The notes beneath the pieces are model-generated. The model saw only the letters and a list, made by a program, of their open reading frames with translations, had not been told where the DNA came from and made no database searches. From Nitratireductor luteus (lineage in GTDB: Bacteria; Pseudomonadota; Alphaproteobacteria; Rhizobiales; Rhizobiaceae), in assembly GCF_026162365.1 (NCBI RefSeq), contig NZ_JAOANW010000004.1, positions 248,001 to 312,000 on the forward strand: a DNA stretch of 64,000 bases, in the 5' to 3' direction. This document shows, one piece after another, positions 24,235 through 32,796 of this stretch; position 1 is the stretch's first letter; each line of letters starts with the position of its first letter. The position numbers and the translations under genes were made by a program.

Positions 24235-25602
24235 ATGCCCGGAAAGCTGACTTTGGAAGAACTGAGGGCCGCAGCTGCGGCTGGCGAGATCGACACCGTC
24301 CTGGTGGCGCTGGTCGACATGCAGGGGCGGCTCATGGGCAAGCGCTTCCACGTCGATTTCTTCCTCGAAAGCGCTTTCGAGGAAACCCATAGCTGCAACT
24401 ATCTCCTGGCGACGGACCTCGAAATGTACACGGTCGAGGGTTACCGCGCGACGAGTTGGGAGACCGGCTATGGCGACTACACGATGAAGCCGGACCTCAC
24501 CACCATGCGGCGTATTCCATGGCTGGAAGGCACAGCGCTGGTGCTGTGCGACGTGCTCGACCACCACACCCATGCCGAGGTTCCGCATTCCCCGCGCGCG
24601 ATGCTGAAGACGAAGATCGAAAGGCTGAAGGCGCTGGGCATGAAGCCCATGATGGCTTCGGAGCTGGAGTTCTTCCTGTTCCGCGATTCCTACGAGGAGG
24701 CCCATGCCAAGGGCTATCGCGGGCTGGAGCGGATCAGCGCCTACAACGAGGACTACCACATCTTCCAGACCACCAAGGAAGAAGGCGTGATGCGGGCGAT
24801 CCGCAACGGCCTGAACGGCGCCGACGTGCCTGTCGAGAACTCCAAGGGCGAGGCCGATGCCGGGCAGGAGGAAATCAACGTCCGCTACGCCGACGCGCTG
24901 ACCATGGCCGACCGCCACGCCATCGTGAAAAACGGCTGCAAGGAGATCGCCTGGAAGAACGGCCGCGCCGTCAGCTTCATGGCCAAATGGGACAATGCGG
25001 CCGCCGGCAATTCCTCGCACGTTCATCAGTCGCTGTGGTCGCTCGACGGCAAGCCGCTTTTCTTCGACGCCGACAAGGAACACGGCATGTCGGACCTGAT
25101 GCGGAACTACATGGCGGGCCTGCTGGCGCATGCCGGCGAGATCACCTATTTCCTCGCGCCCTACATCAATTCCTACAAGCGCTTTGCCGCCGGGACATTC
25201 GCGCCGACCAAGGCGATATGGTCGATGGACAACCGCACCGCCGGCTACCGCGTCTGCGGTGCCGACAGCAAGGCCGTACGGGTGGAGTGCCGGGTGGGCG
25301 GGGCCGATCTCAACCCCTATCTTGCATTCGCCGCATTGCTGGCGGCGGGGCTGGACGGTATCGAGAACGAGCTGGCGCTGGAGCCCGCCTTCGTCGGCGA
25401 CGCCTATCACGGTCGCGACGTTCGCGAGATTCCGCAGACCCTGCGCGACGCCACCGCAGCGCTCGACACGTCCCGCTTTATGCGGACAGCTTTCGGCGAC
25501 GAGGTGATCGACCACTATGTGCACGCCGCGCGCTGGGAGCAGACCGAATATGACCGCCGCGTCACCGACTGGGAAGTCCGCCGCGGATTTGAGAGAGCCT
25601 AA
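24235..25602 (+). CDS. Glutamine synthetase-like gamma-glutamyl ligase (PuuA/GlnA-related)
   Basis: The 455-residue enzyme has the glutamine-synthetase catalytic fold: VALVDMQGRLMGKRF (N-terminal), metal-binding MMASELEFFLF (about 139-149), EADAGQEEINVRYADAL, SFMAKWDNAAAGNSSHVHQSLW and SYKRFAAGTFAPTKAIWSMDNRTAGYRVCG. Members of this branch ligate glutamate to an amine rather than ammonia, as PuuA does with putrescine. The ATG at 24235 is chosen because the alternative GTG at 24205 lies in a repeat. It heads an aldehyde dehydrogenase / alcohol dehydrogenase string and follows a TRAP importer, implying a gamma-glutamylated amine pathway. The amine is not identified. Confidence 0.88.
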   Translation: MPGKLTLEELRAAAAAGEIDTVLVALVDMQGRLMGKRFHVDFFLESAFEETHSCNYLLATDLEMYTVEGYRATSWETGYGDYTMKPDLTTMRRIPWLEGTALVLCDVLDHHTHAEVPHSPRAMLKTKIERLKALGMKPMMASELEFFLFRDSYEEAHAKGYRGLERISAYNEDYHIFQTTKEEGVMRAIRNGLNGADVPVENSKGEADAGQEEINVRYADALTMADRHAIVKNGCKEIAWKNGRAVSFMAKWDNAAAGNSSHVHQSLWSLDGKPLFFDADKEHGMSDLMRNYMAGLLAHAGEITYFLAPYINSYKRFAAGTFAPTKAIWSMDNRTAGYRVCGADSKAVRVECRVGGADLNPYLAFAALLAAGLDGIENELALEPAFVGDAYHGRDVREIPQTLRDATAALDTSRFMRTAFGDEVIDHYVHAARWEQTEYDRRVTDWEVRRGFERA

Positions 25603-25603
25603 G

Positions 25604-26992
25604 ATGACAGACACCTTGAAATGCATTTCGCCGATCGACGGCTCCGTCTATGCGGAGCGTCCGATCATGCCGCCCACGGAGGCCGCCAAGCGGGTCGAGC
25701 GCGCGGCCAAGGCGCAGAAGACATGGGCCGCCCGCCCGCTGGACGAGCGCATCGCCCTGGTCAGCGCCGGCATCGCCCGCCTCAACCAGATGGCAGACGA
25801 GGTGGTGCCGGAGCTCGCCTGGCAGATGGGAAGGCCCGTCCGCTACGGCGGAGAGTTCGGCGGCATGAACGAGCGCGCCGACTACATGGCCAAGATCGCC
25901 GCGCGGGCGCTGGCGCCCATCGAAATCGAGGGTTCGGCCACCTTCTCACGCTTCATCCGGCGCGAGCCGCATGGCGTCGTGATGGTCATCGCGCCCTGGA
26001 ACTATCCCTACATGACGGCGATCAACACCATCGTTCCGGCGCTGATCGCGGGCAATGCGGTGGTGCTGAAGCATGCAACGCAGACCCTGCTCGTGGGCGA
26101 GCGGATCGCCCTTGCCTTTCACGAAGCGGGCGTGCCGGAGGAGGTTTTCGTCAATCTCTTCCTCGACCACAGGGGCACCGAGGCGCTGGTCTCGGCCGGC
26201 CTTTTCGACTTCGTCAATTTCACCGGATCGGTCGGCGGCGGCAAGGCCATCGAGCGCGCCGCCGCCGGCACCTTCACCGGTCTTGGGCTGGAACTGGGCG
26301 GGAAGGATCCCGCCTATGTGATGGAGGATGCCGATCTCGACTGGGCGGTCGACGTGCTGATGGACGGCGCCATGTACAATGCCGGCCAGTGCTGCTGCGG
26401 CATCGAGCGGCTTTACGTGGCCGAGCCGCTGTTCGACACCTTCGTGGAAAAATCCGTCGCCTGGGTGGAAAAGCTCAAGCTCGGCAATCCTCTCGATCGG
26501 GAGACGACCATCGGGCCCATGGCCAACAAGCGCTTCGCGGCCGAAGTGCGCAGCCAGACGGCCGATGCCGTGGCGCAGGGAGCGCGTGCCTTGATCGACC
26601 CCAAGCTGTTCCCGCAGGACGATGGCGGCGCCTATCTGATGCCGCAGATCCTGGTCGATGTGAACCATCAGATGCGCGTCATGCGCGATGAAAGCTTCGG
26701 CCCCGTCGTCGGCATCATGCCGGTCAAGAACGACGACGAAGCGCTGGAACTGATGAACGACAGCCCCTACGGCCTCACCGCCTCGCTATGGACGGCGGAT
26801 GCCGAGCGCGCGGAGCGTATCGCAAGCCTGGTCGAGACCGGGACCGTATTCCAGAACCGGGCGGACTATCTGGATCCGGCGCTGTGCTGGACCGGCTGCA
26901 AGGACACCGGCCGCGGCGGCGCGCTGTCCGAAATCGGCTTTCACAACCTCACCCGCCCGAAATCCTTCCATCTCAGGAAAAGAAAATCATGA
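25604..26992 (+). CDS. NAD(P)-dependent aldehyde dehydrogenase
   Basis: A 462-residue aldehyde dehydrogenase with VIAPWNYPYMTAINTIVPAL (about 128-147), the cofactor loop NFTGSVGGGKAIE, general-base Glu230 in GLELGGKD, and catalytic Cys264 in NAGQCCCG. The start is almost contiguous with the ligase stop and its own stop overlaps the next gene by 4 bases, so the three enzymes form one translational unit. In Puu-like pathways this enzyme oxidises a gamma-glutamyl aminoaldehyde. Here it would take the product of the adjacent alcohol dehydrogenase. Confidence 0.93.
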   Translation: MTDTLKCISPIDGSVYAERPIMPPTEAAKRVERAAKAQKTWAARPLDERIALVSAGIARLNQMADEVVPELAWQMGRPVRYGGEFGGMNERADYMAKIAARALAPIEIEGSATFSRFIRREPHGVVMVIAPWNYPYMTAINTIVPALIAGNAVVLKHATQTLLVGERIALAFHEAGVPEEVFVNLFLDHRGTEALVSAGLFDFVNFTGSVGGGKAIERAAAGTFTGLGLELGGKDPAYVMEDADLDWAVDVLMDGAMYNAGQCCCGIERLYVAEPLFDTFVEKSVAWVEKLKLGNPLDRETTIGPMANKRFAAEVRSQTADAVAQGARALIDPKLFPQDDGGAYLMPQILVDVNHQMRVMRDESFGPVVGIMPVKNDDEALELMNDSPYGLTASLWTADAERAERIASLVETGTVFQNRADYLDPALCWTGCKDTGRGGALSEIGFHNLTRPKSFHLRKRKS

Positions 26993-28134
26993 GCCAGACT
27001 GCCAATTGGTCCTACCCCACCAGCATCCGTTTCGGGGCAGGGCGCGTGAAGGAACTGGCCGAGGCCTGCAAGGCCGCCGGCATGAGCCGGCCGCTTCTCG
27101 TCACCGACAAGGGCCTGGCGCCGCTGCCCATCACCAGCCAGGCGCTTGCCGTCCTCGGCGACGCGGGGCTGGGCGCGGCGATGTTCAGCGACGTCGATCC
27201 AAATCCGGACGAGAACAATCTCGCCGCCGGCATCAAGATCTTCAACGAGGGCGGCCATGACGGCGTCGTGGCGTTTGGCGGCGGTTCGGGGCTGGACCTC
27301 GGCAAGCTCGTCGCCTTCATGGCCGGGCAGACGCGGCCCGTGTGGGATTTCGAGGACATCGGCGACTGGTGGACCCGCGCCGACGCGGCAAAGATCGCGC
27401 CCATCGTCGCCGTGCCGACGACGGCAGGCACCGGCTCTGAAGTCGGCCGCGCCGGCGTGCTGACCAACTCCGTGACCCATGTCAAGAAGATCATCTTCCA
27501 CCCGAAGATGCTCCCCGCCGTCACCATCTGCGATCCCGAGCTGACCGTCGGCATGCCCGCAACGATCACGGTCGGCACCGGCATGGATGCCTTCGCCCAT
27601 TGCCTGGAAGCCTATTCCTCGCCCTTCTACCATCCCATGAGCCAGGGCATCGCGCTCGAGGGAATGCGGCTGGTGAAGGAGAATCTTCCAAAGGTCGTGG
27701 CCGACCCCGGCAATCTGGAGTCGCGCGGGCACATGATGAGCGCCGCCGCCATGGGCGCCGTCGCCTTCCAGAAGGGTCTCGGCGCCATCCACGCGCTCTC
27801 CCATCCCGTGGGCGCGATCTACAACACCCATCACGGCATGACCAACGCGGTGGTGATGCCACCCGTCCTAAGGCTCAACCGTCCGGCCATCGAGGACCGG
27901 ATCGCGGCCGCGGCCGCCTATCTCGGCATTTCCGGCGGGTTTGACGGCTTCTACGACTTCGTCATCGGCCTGCGCGCCGAACTCGGCGTGCCGGACCGGT
28001 TGGGCGAGCTTGGCGTTGGGACCGATCGCATCGGCGACATGGTCGAGATGGCGCTGGAGGATCCAACGGCCGGCGGCAATCCCGTCCGGCTCGACCCGGA
28101 GAATACCCGGAAGCTGTTCGAGGAAGCGATCTGA
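26989..28134 (+). CDS. Iron-containing alcohol dehydrogenase (group III)
   Basis: The 381-residue enzyme shows the family pattern: N-terminal SIRFGAGRVKELAEACKAAG, NAD-binding VVAFGGGSGLDLGKLVA, PTTAGTGSEVGRAGVLT, and metal ligands in VGTGMDAFAHCLEAY (Asp, His), AIHALSHPVGAIYNTHHGM (His, His). It shares the ATGA overlap with the aldehyde dehydrogenase. Puu-type diamine pathways use an oxidase at this step, so an alcohol dehydrogenase suggests the gamma-glutamylated substrate carries a hydroxyl group, such as an amino alcohol. A long-hairpin repeat follows. Confidence 0.92.
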   Translation: MSQTANWSYPTSIRFGAGRVKELAEACKAAGMSRPLLVTDKGLAPLPITSQALAVLGDAGLGAAMFSDVDPNPDENNLAAGIKIFNEGGHDGVVAFGGGSGLDLGKLVAFMAGQTRPVWDFEDIGDWWTRADAAKIAPIVAVPTTAGTGSEVGRAGVLTNSVTHVKKIIFHPKMLPAVTICDPELTVGMPATITVGTGMDAFAHCLEAYSSPFYHPMSQGIALEGMRLVKENLPKVVADPGNLESRGHMMSAAAMGAVAFQKGLGAIHALSHPVGAIYNTHHGMTNAVVMPPVLRLNRPAIEDRIAAAAAYLGISGGFDGFYDFVIGLRAELGVPDRLGELGVGTDRIGDMVEMALEDPTAGGNPVRLDPENTRKLFEEAI

Positions 28135-28191
28135 AAGGGCGAAGAAGCCGGCCCTAGGTCACAGTAGGAGCGGGTTGAGTTCAGCTTATTT

Positions 28192-28374
28192 CGCCGTCGT
28201 CACCCCGGAAGCCCGTCGGGGCTATCCGGGGCCTATTGGAAGCATATCATGGAGAGCGGCCCGGTCCTCGCGTCGGCGCATTTCAGCGCCACCTACCCCT
28301 TCTGCGGAGACCGGCCGTGCCTCTCAATGGGTCCCGGCTCTGCGCGGCTTACGCCGCTTGTCCGGGATGACGGC
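28192..28374. repeat. Long-hairpin dispersed element, copy 1
   Basis: The left end GCCGTCGTCACCCCGG and the right end CCGGGATGACGGC are near-complementary, and inner parts also pair (GGGGCCTATTGG with CAATGGGTCCCGG). The central GGCCCGGTCCTC and TTCTGCGGAGACCGGCC match the second copy at 42184-42351. It fills most of the gap between the alcohol dehydrogenase and the LacI gene. Confidence 0.75.
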
Positions 28375-28398
28375 AGGTGCGTTTGATCCGTCTTGGAT

Positions 28399-29433
28399 TC
28401 ATTTATTCCCTAGCGGCGCCGTGCTTTTCCTGACTACCAGCTCGACGCCCAGCACCTGATGCACCGCTGAGGCGGCTTCGGTTCGATCGCCGCTGATCTG
28501 CTCGATGAGCAGCCTGGCGGCGGCGTTGCCGATGGCGTTGCGGGGCTGGTGTATCGTGGTCAGGGGCGGGATGAAGCGCCGGGCGATATCGATATCGTCG
28601 AAGCCCACGATGGAGACGTCACCGGGCACGGACAGCCCTTCCTGGCTGATCTCGGATATGAAGCCGCAGGCCATCTGGTCGCTGGCGCAGAACAGCGCGG
28701 TGGGGCGCTCCTTCATTGCGAGCCATTGCTGCGCCGCATCCGCGCCCGACTGCAGGCTGAAATCGCCGTCGATGAACCACTCGTCGCGGATGTCGAGCCC
28801 CAGCGAACGCAGCGCATCGCGCGTGCCTGCAAGGCGAGTCTCGGTGAGCACATTGCCTGGAGGGCCCATGACGTGGCCGATATCCCGGTGCCCCAACTCA
28901 TAAAGGTGCCTCACCGCCAAGGCCGCCCCGGCCTCGTTGTCGATGGCTACATTGGGAAAGGAACAGTGGGCGATCCATTCGCAGGCGAAGACGATCGGCG
29001 GCATGGCGCCGGATGCCTGCCCGTCGCCGAGCAGGGCGCGCGGCAGGGAGCCGTCGAGCGCGATCAGCCCGTCGGCCCGCGTGTTGTGCAGGTAACTGAC
29101 GAGCTGGGTCTGGTCCGCGTTGGGATGTTTGGTATCCACGATCAGCACGGAGAGCCCTTCGGCCGCCGCCGTCTGCTCGATGCCTGAAAGGATGCGGGAG
29201 AAAAACGGATTGCCGAGATTGGGCACCAGCACGACGATGGCGCCGGTGCGCTTGCGTCGCAGGTTTCGAGCCATCAGATTGATGTGGTAGCCGGTCGTGC
29301 GGATGGCGGCGAACACGGCTTCGCGCGTCGCTTCCGATACGATGTCCGGGTTGCTGATGGCCCGACTCACCGTCGCCGTGGAAACACCCGCAACCCGCGC
29401 AACATCTTGAATAGTGGTCGCTTTCTTATCCAA
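28399..29433 (-). CDS. LacI family transcriptional regulator (sugar operon)
   Basis: Starting at TTG 29433, preceded by GGTGGAGCGGGA, the protein has 344 residues. The HTH and hinge helix are at about 5-55 (TTIQDVARVAGVSTATVSRAIS), then a periplasmic-binding-like effector domain (VLVPNLGNPFFSRILSGIEQTA; PTALFCASDQMACGFISEI; SIVGFDDIDIARRFIPPLTTI). An ATG at 29517 would overlap operator-like palindromes and is rejected. It is divergent from the sugar ABC operon, with two TGTAATCGATTRCA operators between, and very likely represses it until an inducing sugar binds. Confidence 0.92.
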   Translation of the reverse strand: MDKKATTIQDVARVAGVSTATVSRAISNPDIVSEATREAVFAAIRTTGYHINLMARNLRRKRTGAIVVLVPNLGNPFFSRILSGIEQTAAAEGLSVLIVDTKHPNADQTQLVSYLHNTRADGLIALDGSLPRALLGDGQASGAMPPIVFACEWIAHCSFPNVAIDNEAGAALAVRHLYELGHRDIGHVMGPPGNVLTETRLAGTRDALRSLGLDIRDEWFIDGDFSLQSGADAAQQWLAMKERPTALFCASDQMACGFISEISQEGLSVPGDVSIVGFDDIDIARRFIPPLTTIHQPRNAIGNAAARLLIEQISGDRTEAASAVHQVLGVELVVRKSTAPLGNK

Positions 29434-29499
29434 TCCCGCTCCACCCTGTTGCCTGGCTCCGCTCTTCCGGAGAAGCATCCCATAAAAAGGCTTGACACT

Positions 29500-29513
29500 T
29501 TTGCCATGGCAAA
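29500..29513. promoter_or_regulatory. Palindrome TTTGCCATGGCAAA
   Basis: A perfect 14-bp palindrome immediately after a TTGACA hexamer (29492-29497) and upstream of the two LacI-type operators. It may be a second regulator's site or part of the same control region. No protein can be assigned. Confidence 0.4.
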
Positions 29514-29523
29514 TCAAGCTATA

Positions 29524-29537
29524 TGTAATCGATTACA
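29524..29537. promoter_or_regulatory. LacI-type operator O1
   Basis: TGTAATCGATTACA is a perfect palindrome fitting the LacI/GalR consensus TGNAANCGNTTNCA. It lies between the divergent LacI gene and the ABC operon. Confidence 0.8.
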
Positions 29538-29557
29538 GATGCCGACATATGTTACCA

Positions 29558-29571
29558 TGTAATCGATTGCA
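29558..29571. promoter_or_regulatory. LacI-type operator O2
   Basis: TGTAATCGATTGCA differs from the first operator by one base. Its centre is 34 bp away, about three helical turns, so cooperative binding by the adjacent LacI protein is plausible. It lies 66 bp before the binding-protein start. Confidence 0.78.
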
Positions 29572-29636
29572 CCGGTAGGAGGCCGGTGTTTTGTTTTTCT
29601 GGTCCGCGCGTCGGGCTGCCGAACGGGAGGAATGAG

Positions 29637-30869
29637 ATGAACACATTGAAAGCCGTATTGGCCGCGTCCACCATGCTGAGCGTTGTCACGACCGCGTCCG
29701 CGGTCGATCTGGAAGTGACGCATTGGTGGACCTCCGGGGGCGAGGCTGCCGCTGTCGCGGAATTCGCCAAGGCGTTCGACGCCACCGGAAACAAATGGGT
29801 CGACGGCGCCATTGCCGGTGGCGGCAACACTGCCCGTCCGGTCATGATCAGCCGCATCACCGGCGGCGATCCGATGGGCGCCACACAATTCAATCATGGT
29901 CAGCAGGCGGCAGAACTGGTCGAGGCAGGTTTCATGCGCGATCTGACCGACCTGGCCGAGCAGGAGGGCTGGCGCGACGCCATTGAGCCTTCGTCGCTGC
30001 TCGACAGCTGCACGCTTGACGGCAAGATCTATTGCGTGCCTGTCAATATCCACTCCTGGGAATGGCTGTGGCTTTCCAACAAGGCCTTCGAGGACGCCGG
30101 CGTGCCGGTCCCGACGAACTGGGACGAGTTCGTGGCGGCTGCTCCTGCGCTTGAAAAAGCAGGCAAGATCCCGCTCGCCGTCGGTAGCCAGTCCTGGCAG
30201 ATACATGGCGTGTTCCGTGTGCTCTTGATTTCGCTCGCAGGGCCGGAGATCTATCAGAAGGTCTATGGCGAGAAAGATGCCGAAGTGGCGGCCGGTCCGG
30301 AGATCGCCAAGATATTCAAAGCCGCTGATGACGCGCGCAAGATGGCTGCCAGATCCAATGTGCAGGACTGGAACCAGGCGACCAATCTGGTGATCACCGA
30401 TAAGGCCGGAGGCCAGATTATCGGCGACTGGGCCCAGGGCGATTTCCAGGTGGCGGGCGAAGTCGCGGGCGAGGACTATACCTGCCTTCCGGGTCTCGGC
30501 GTGGGCAAGGCTCTGGAAACCGGCGGCGACGCGTTCTACTTCCCATCGGTGGACGATCCGGAGATATCCAGCGCCCAGGACGAACTGGCCAGGGTTATGC
30601 TCGATCCCGAGGTGCAGGTTGCCTTCAACCTGAAGAAGGGGTCGGTGCCGGTTCGCGGCGATATCGATCAGAGTGCCGCCAACGACTGTATGAAGAAGGG
30701 GCTGGCAATTCTGGAGGGCGGTGGCGCCGTCCCCTCGCAGGAGCAATTGATGTCGCCGGACATTATCAATCAGATCAACGATCTGATGACGGAATTCTTC
30801 AGCACGCCCTCTATGACGCCGGAGGATGCGCAGCAGCGTTTCGCCGGTATCATCGGCAGCGCCTCCTGA
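29637..30869 (+). CDS. Sugar ABC transporter substrate-binding protein (COG1653/UgpB type)
   Basis: The 410-residue periplasmic protein has a signal peptide (1-22, ending TTASA) followed by VDLEVTHWWTSGGEAAAVAEFAKAF, typical of carbohydrate uptake CUT1 binding proteins. VPVNIHSWEWLWLSNKAFEDAGVPVPTNWDEFVAA is another family stretch. The ATG follows GGGAGGAATGAG. It is the first gene of a LacI-controlled operon with two permeases and an ATPase, and the downstream GH43, epimerase and isomerase genes point to an oligosaccharide or glycoside ligand. A strong hairpin separates it from the permeases. Confidence 0.92.
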   Translation: MNTLKAVLAASTMLSVVTTASAVDLEVTHWWTSGGEAAAVAEFAKAFDATGNKWVDGAIAGGGNTARPVMISRITGGDPMGATQFNHGQQAAELVEAGFMRDLTDLAEQEGWRDAIEPSSLLDSCTLDGKIYCVPVNIHSWEWLWLSNKAFEDAGVPVPTNWDEFVAAAPALEKAGKIPLAVGSQSWQIHGVFRVLLISLAGPEIYQKVYGEKDAEVAAGPEIAKIFKAADDARKMAARSNVQDWNQATNLVITDKAGGQIIGDWAQGDFQVAGEVAGEDYTCLPGLGVGKALETGGDAFYFPSVDDPEISSAQDELARVMLDPEVQVAFNLKKGSVPVRGDIDQSAANDCMKKGLAILEGGGAVPSQEQLMSPDIINQINDLMTEFFSTPSMTPEDAQQRFAGIIGSAS

Positions 30870-30884
30870 CCGCGTGACGATGAA

Positions 30885-30911
30885 CACCGGCCTGCCACAG
30901 GCGGGCCGGTG
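30885..30911 (+). terminator. Intra-operon hairpin after the binding-protein gene
   Basis: CACCGGCCTGCC, loop ACA, GGCGGGCCGGTG is a 12-bp stem with one T-G pair and no T-run. Such hairpins after a binding-protein gene protect that part of the message and lower permease expression. Confidence 0.75.
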
Positions 30912-30962
30912 CCTCGTAACCTTTAGGTCCTGACCCTAGTTCGCCGGCCGGGAGATCATGCG

Positions 30963-31859
30963 ATGACGCAGCAAAGCCGTCCGAACCAGCTTTTCCGAAA
31001 TCTTCACGCCAAGATCGCGGCCATACCGATGATCTTTACGGCGGTGGTGGTTTTCGCTGGCGGAACGCTCTGGACGATTTTCTATTCCTTCACCGACTCA
31101 GGCCTGCTCCCCCGTCTGAAATTCGTAGGGCTGGCTCAGTACGAGCGTCTCTGGTCGACGCCTCGCTGGCTCATATCTATCGAAAACCTCTTCATATATG
31201 GCCTCGGCATGCTGGTCTTCTCGCTGGTGGTGGGCTTCATCCTCGCCGCGCTGCTTGACCAGAAGATCCGTTTCGAGAACACGTTCCGCACGATCTTTCT
31301 CTACCCCTTCGCTCTTTCGTTTATTGTCACGGGTCTCGTCTGGCAGTGGATTCTCAATCCCGAATTCGGCATCCAGAATGTGGTTCGACAGATGGGGTGG
31401 GAGAGCTTCGCCTTCGACCCGCTCTATAACCCCGACATCGTCATTTACGGCATCCTGATCGCCGCGCTCTGGCAGAGCACCGGCCTCATCATGTGCCTGA
31501 TGCTGGCCGGGTTGCGCGGCATCGACGAGGACATCTGGAAAGCCGCGCGCATCGACGGCATTCCGATGTGGAAGACATATCTCCTCATCATCGTACCAAT
31601 GATGAAGCCGGTCTTCATCACCGCCCTCGTGATCATCGCGACGGGTATCGTGCGCGTCTACGACCTCGTCGTTGCGCAGACCAGCGGCGGGCCCGGGATC
31701 GCCTCGGAGGTTCCGGCCAAGTACGTCTACGACATGATGTTCTCTTCGCAGAATCTCGGCCAGGGCTTTGCCGCCTCCACGATGATGCTGCTCTCGGTGC
31801 TGATTGTCGTCATCCCGTGGGCCTATCTCGAATTCGGAGGGAAGAAACGTCATGGCTGA
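30963..31859 (+). CDS. Sugar ABC transporter permease (MalF/UgpA type)
   Basis: A 298-residue permease with six helices; the first is IPMIFTAVVVFAGGTLWTIFYSFT. The EAA loop that contacts the ATPase is at about 190-215 (DIWKAARIDGIPMWKTYLLIIVPMM). It overlaps the next permease by 8 bases, so the two are made in a fixed ratio. Part of the LacI-controlled sugar importer. Confidence 0.94.
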   Translation: MTQQSRPNQLFRNLHAKIAAIPMIFTAVVVFAGGTLWTIFYSFTDSGLLPRLKFVGLAQYERLWSTPRWLISIENLFIYGLGMLVFSLVVGFILAALLDQKIRFENTFRTIFLYPFALSFIVTGLVWQWILNPEFGIQNVVRQMGWESFAFDPLYNPDIVIYGILIAALWQSTGLIMCLMLAGLRGIDEDIWKAARIDGIPMWKTYLLIIVPMMKPVFITALVIIATGIVRVYDLVVAQTSGGPGIASEVPAKYVYDMMFSSQNLGQGFAASTMMLLSVLIVVIPWAYLEFGGKKRHG

Positions 31860-32793
31860 CACAGGCGCCCTCAACAGAGCCGGAGTAGCGGCCGGCACGA
31901 TTCCCCGGGAACTCTCGGGCCCACGCGGCGCGCGGCCGAGGCGCATCGTTTCGCGCGGCAATATCATCCTTTACGGCACGCTGTTCGTCATGGCGGTCTA
32001 TTATCTCCTGCCGCTTTACGTGATGGTGGTGACATCGCTGAAGGGCATGCCGGAGGTACGCCTCGGCAACATCTTCTCCCCACCCATGGAGATCACTTTC
32101 GAACCATGGGTCAAGGCATGGGCAACCGCTTGCACGGGCCTCAATTGCGAGGGGCTCTCGCGCGGTTTCTGGAACTCGGTGCGCATCACGGTGCCCTCCG
32201 TCATCCTGTCGATCGCCATCGCCTCCATCAATGGCTATGCGCTCGCAAACTGGCGCTTCAAGGGGGCGAACCTGTTCTTCACGATCCTGATTATCGGCGC
32301 CTTCATCCCCTATCAGGTGATGCTCTACCCGATCGTCATCCTACTCCGGGAAATGGGGCTCTACGGCAGCCTTACCGGGCTGGTGCTGGTGCACACGGTC
32401 TTCGGCATGCCCATCCTGACCCTGCTTTTCCGCAACTATTTCTCATCCATACCGGAGGAATTGTTCAAGGCCGCGCGTGTGGACGGAGCGGGCTTCTGGG
32501 GCATCTATTTCAAGATCATGCTGCCGATGAGCCTGCCGATCTTCGTAGTCGCGATGATCATCCAGATCACCGGCATCTGGAACGACTTCCTGTTCGGCGT
32601 CGTCTACACCAAGCCGGACCTCTATCCGATGACCGTGCAGCTCAACAACATCGTCAACTCCGTGCAGGGTGTGAAGGAATACAACGTCAACATGGCGGCC
32701 ACGATCATCACCGGCCTCGTGCCGCTCATCGTCTATTTCGCATCCGGAAAACTCTTCGTCCGCGGCATCGCCGCAGGCGCGGTGAAAGGGTAG
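31852..32793 (+). CDS. Sugar ABC transporter permease (MalG/UgpE type)
   Basis: The 313-residue second permease has a polar N-terminus of about 35 residues, then six helices, starting with NIILYGTLFVMAVYYLLPLYVMVV. Its EAA loop is EELFKAARVDGAGFWGIYFKIMLPMSLPI near residues 202-230. The ATG at 31852 is used rather than one at 31804, which would lie deep inside the upstream gene. The upstream GGAGGGA is about 10 bases before it. The ATPase gene follows 3 bases after the stop. Confidence 0.94.
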   Translation: MADTGALNRAGVAAGTIPRELSGPRGARPRRIVSRGNIILYGTLFVMAVYYLLPLYVMVVTSLKGMPEVRLGNIFSPPMEITFEPWVKAWATACTGLNCEGLSRGFWNSVRITVPSVILSIAIASINGYALANWRFKGANLFFTILIIGAFIPYQVMLYPIVILLREMGLYGSLTGLVLVHTVFGMPILTLLFRNYFSSIPEELFKAARVDGAGFWGIYFKIMLPMSLPIFVVAMIIQITGIWNDFLFGVVYTKPDLYPMTVQLNNIVNSVQGVKEYNVNMAATIITGLVPLIVYFASGKLFVRGIAAGAVKG

Positions 32794-32796
32794 GCC

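Noticed and set aside
29492-29525. A TTGACA / TATATG promoter for the sugar ABC operon
   Set aside because: The spacing between the hexamers is 22 bp, too long for a normal sigma-70-type promoter, so no promoter is annotated.
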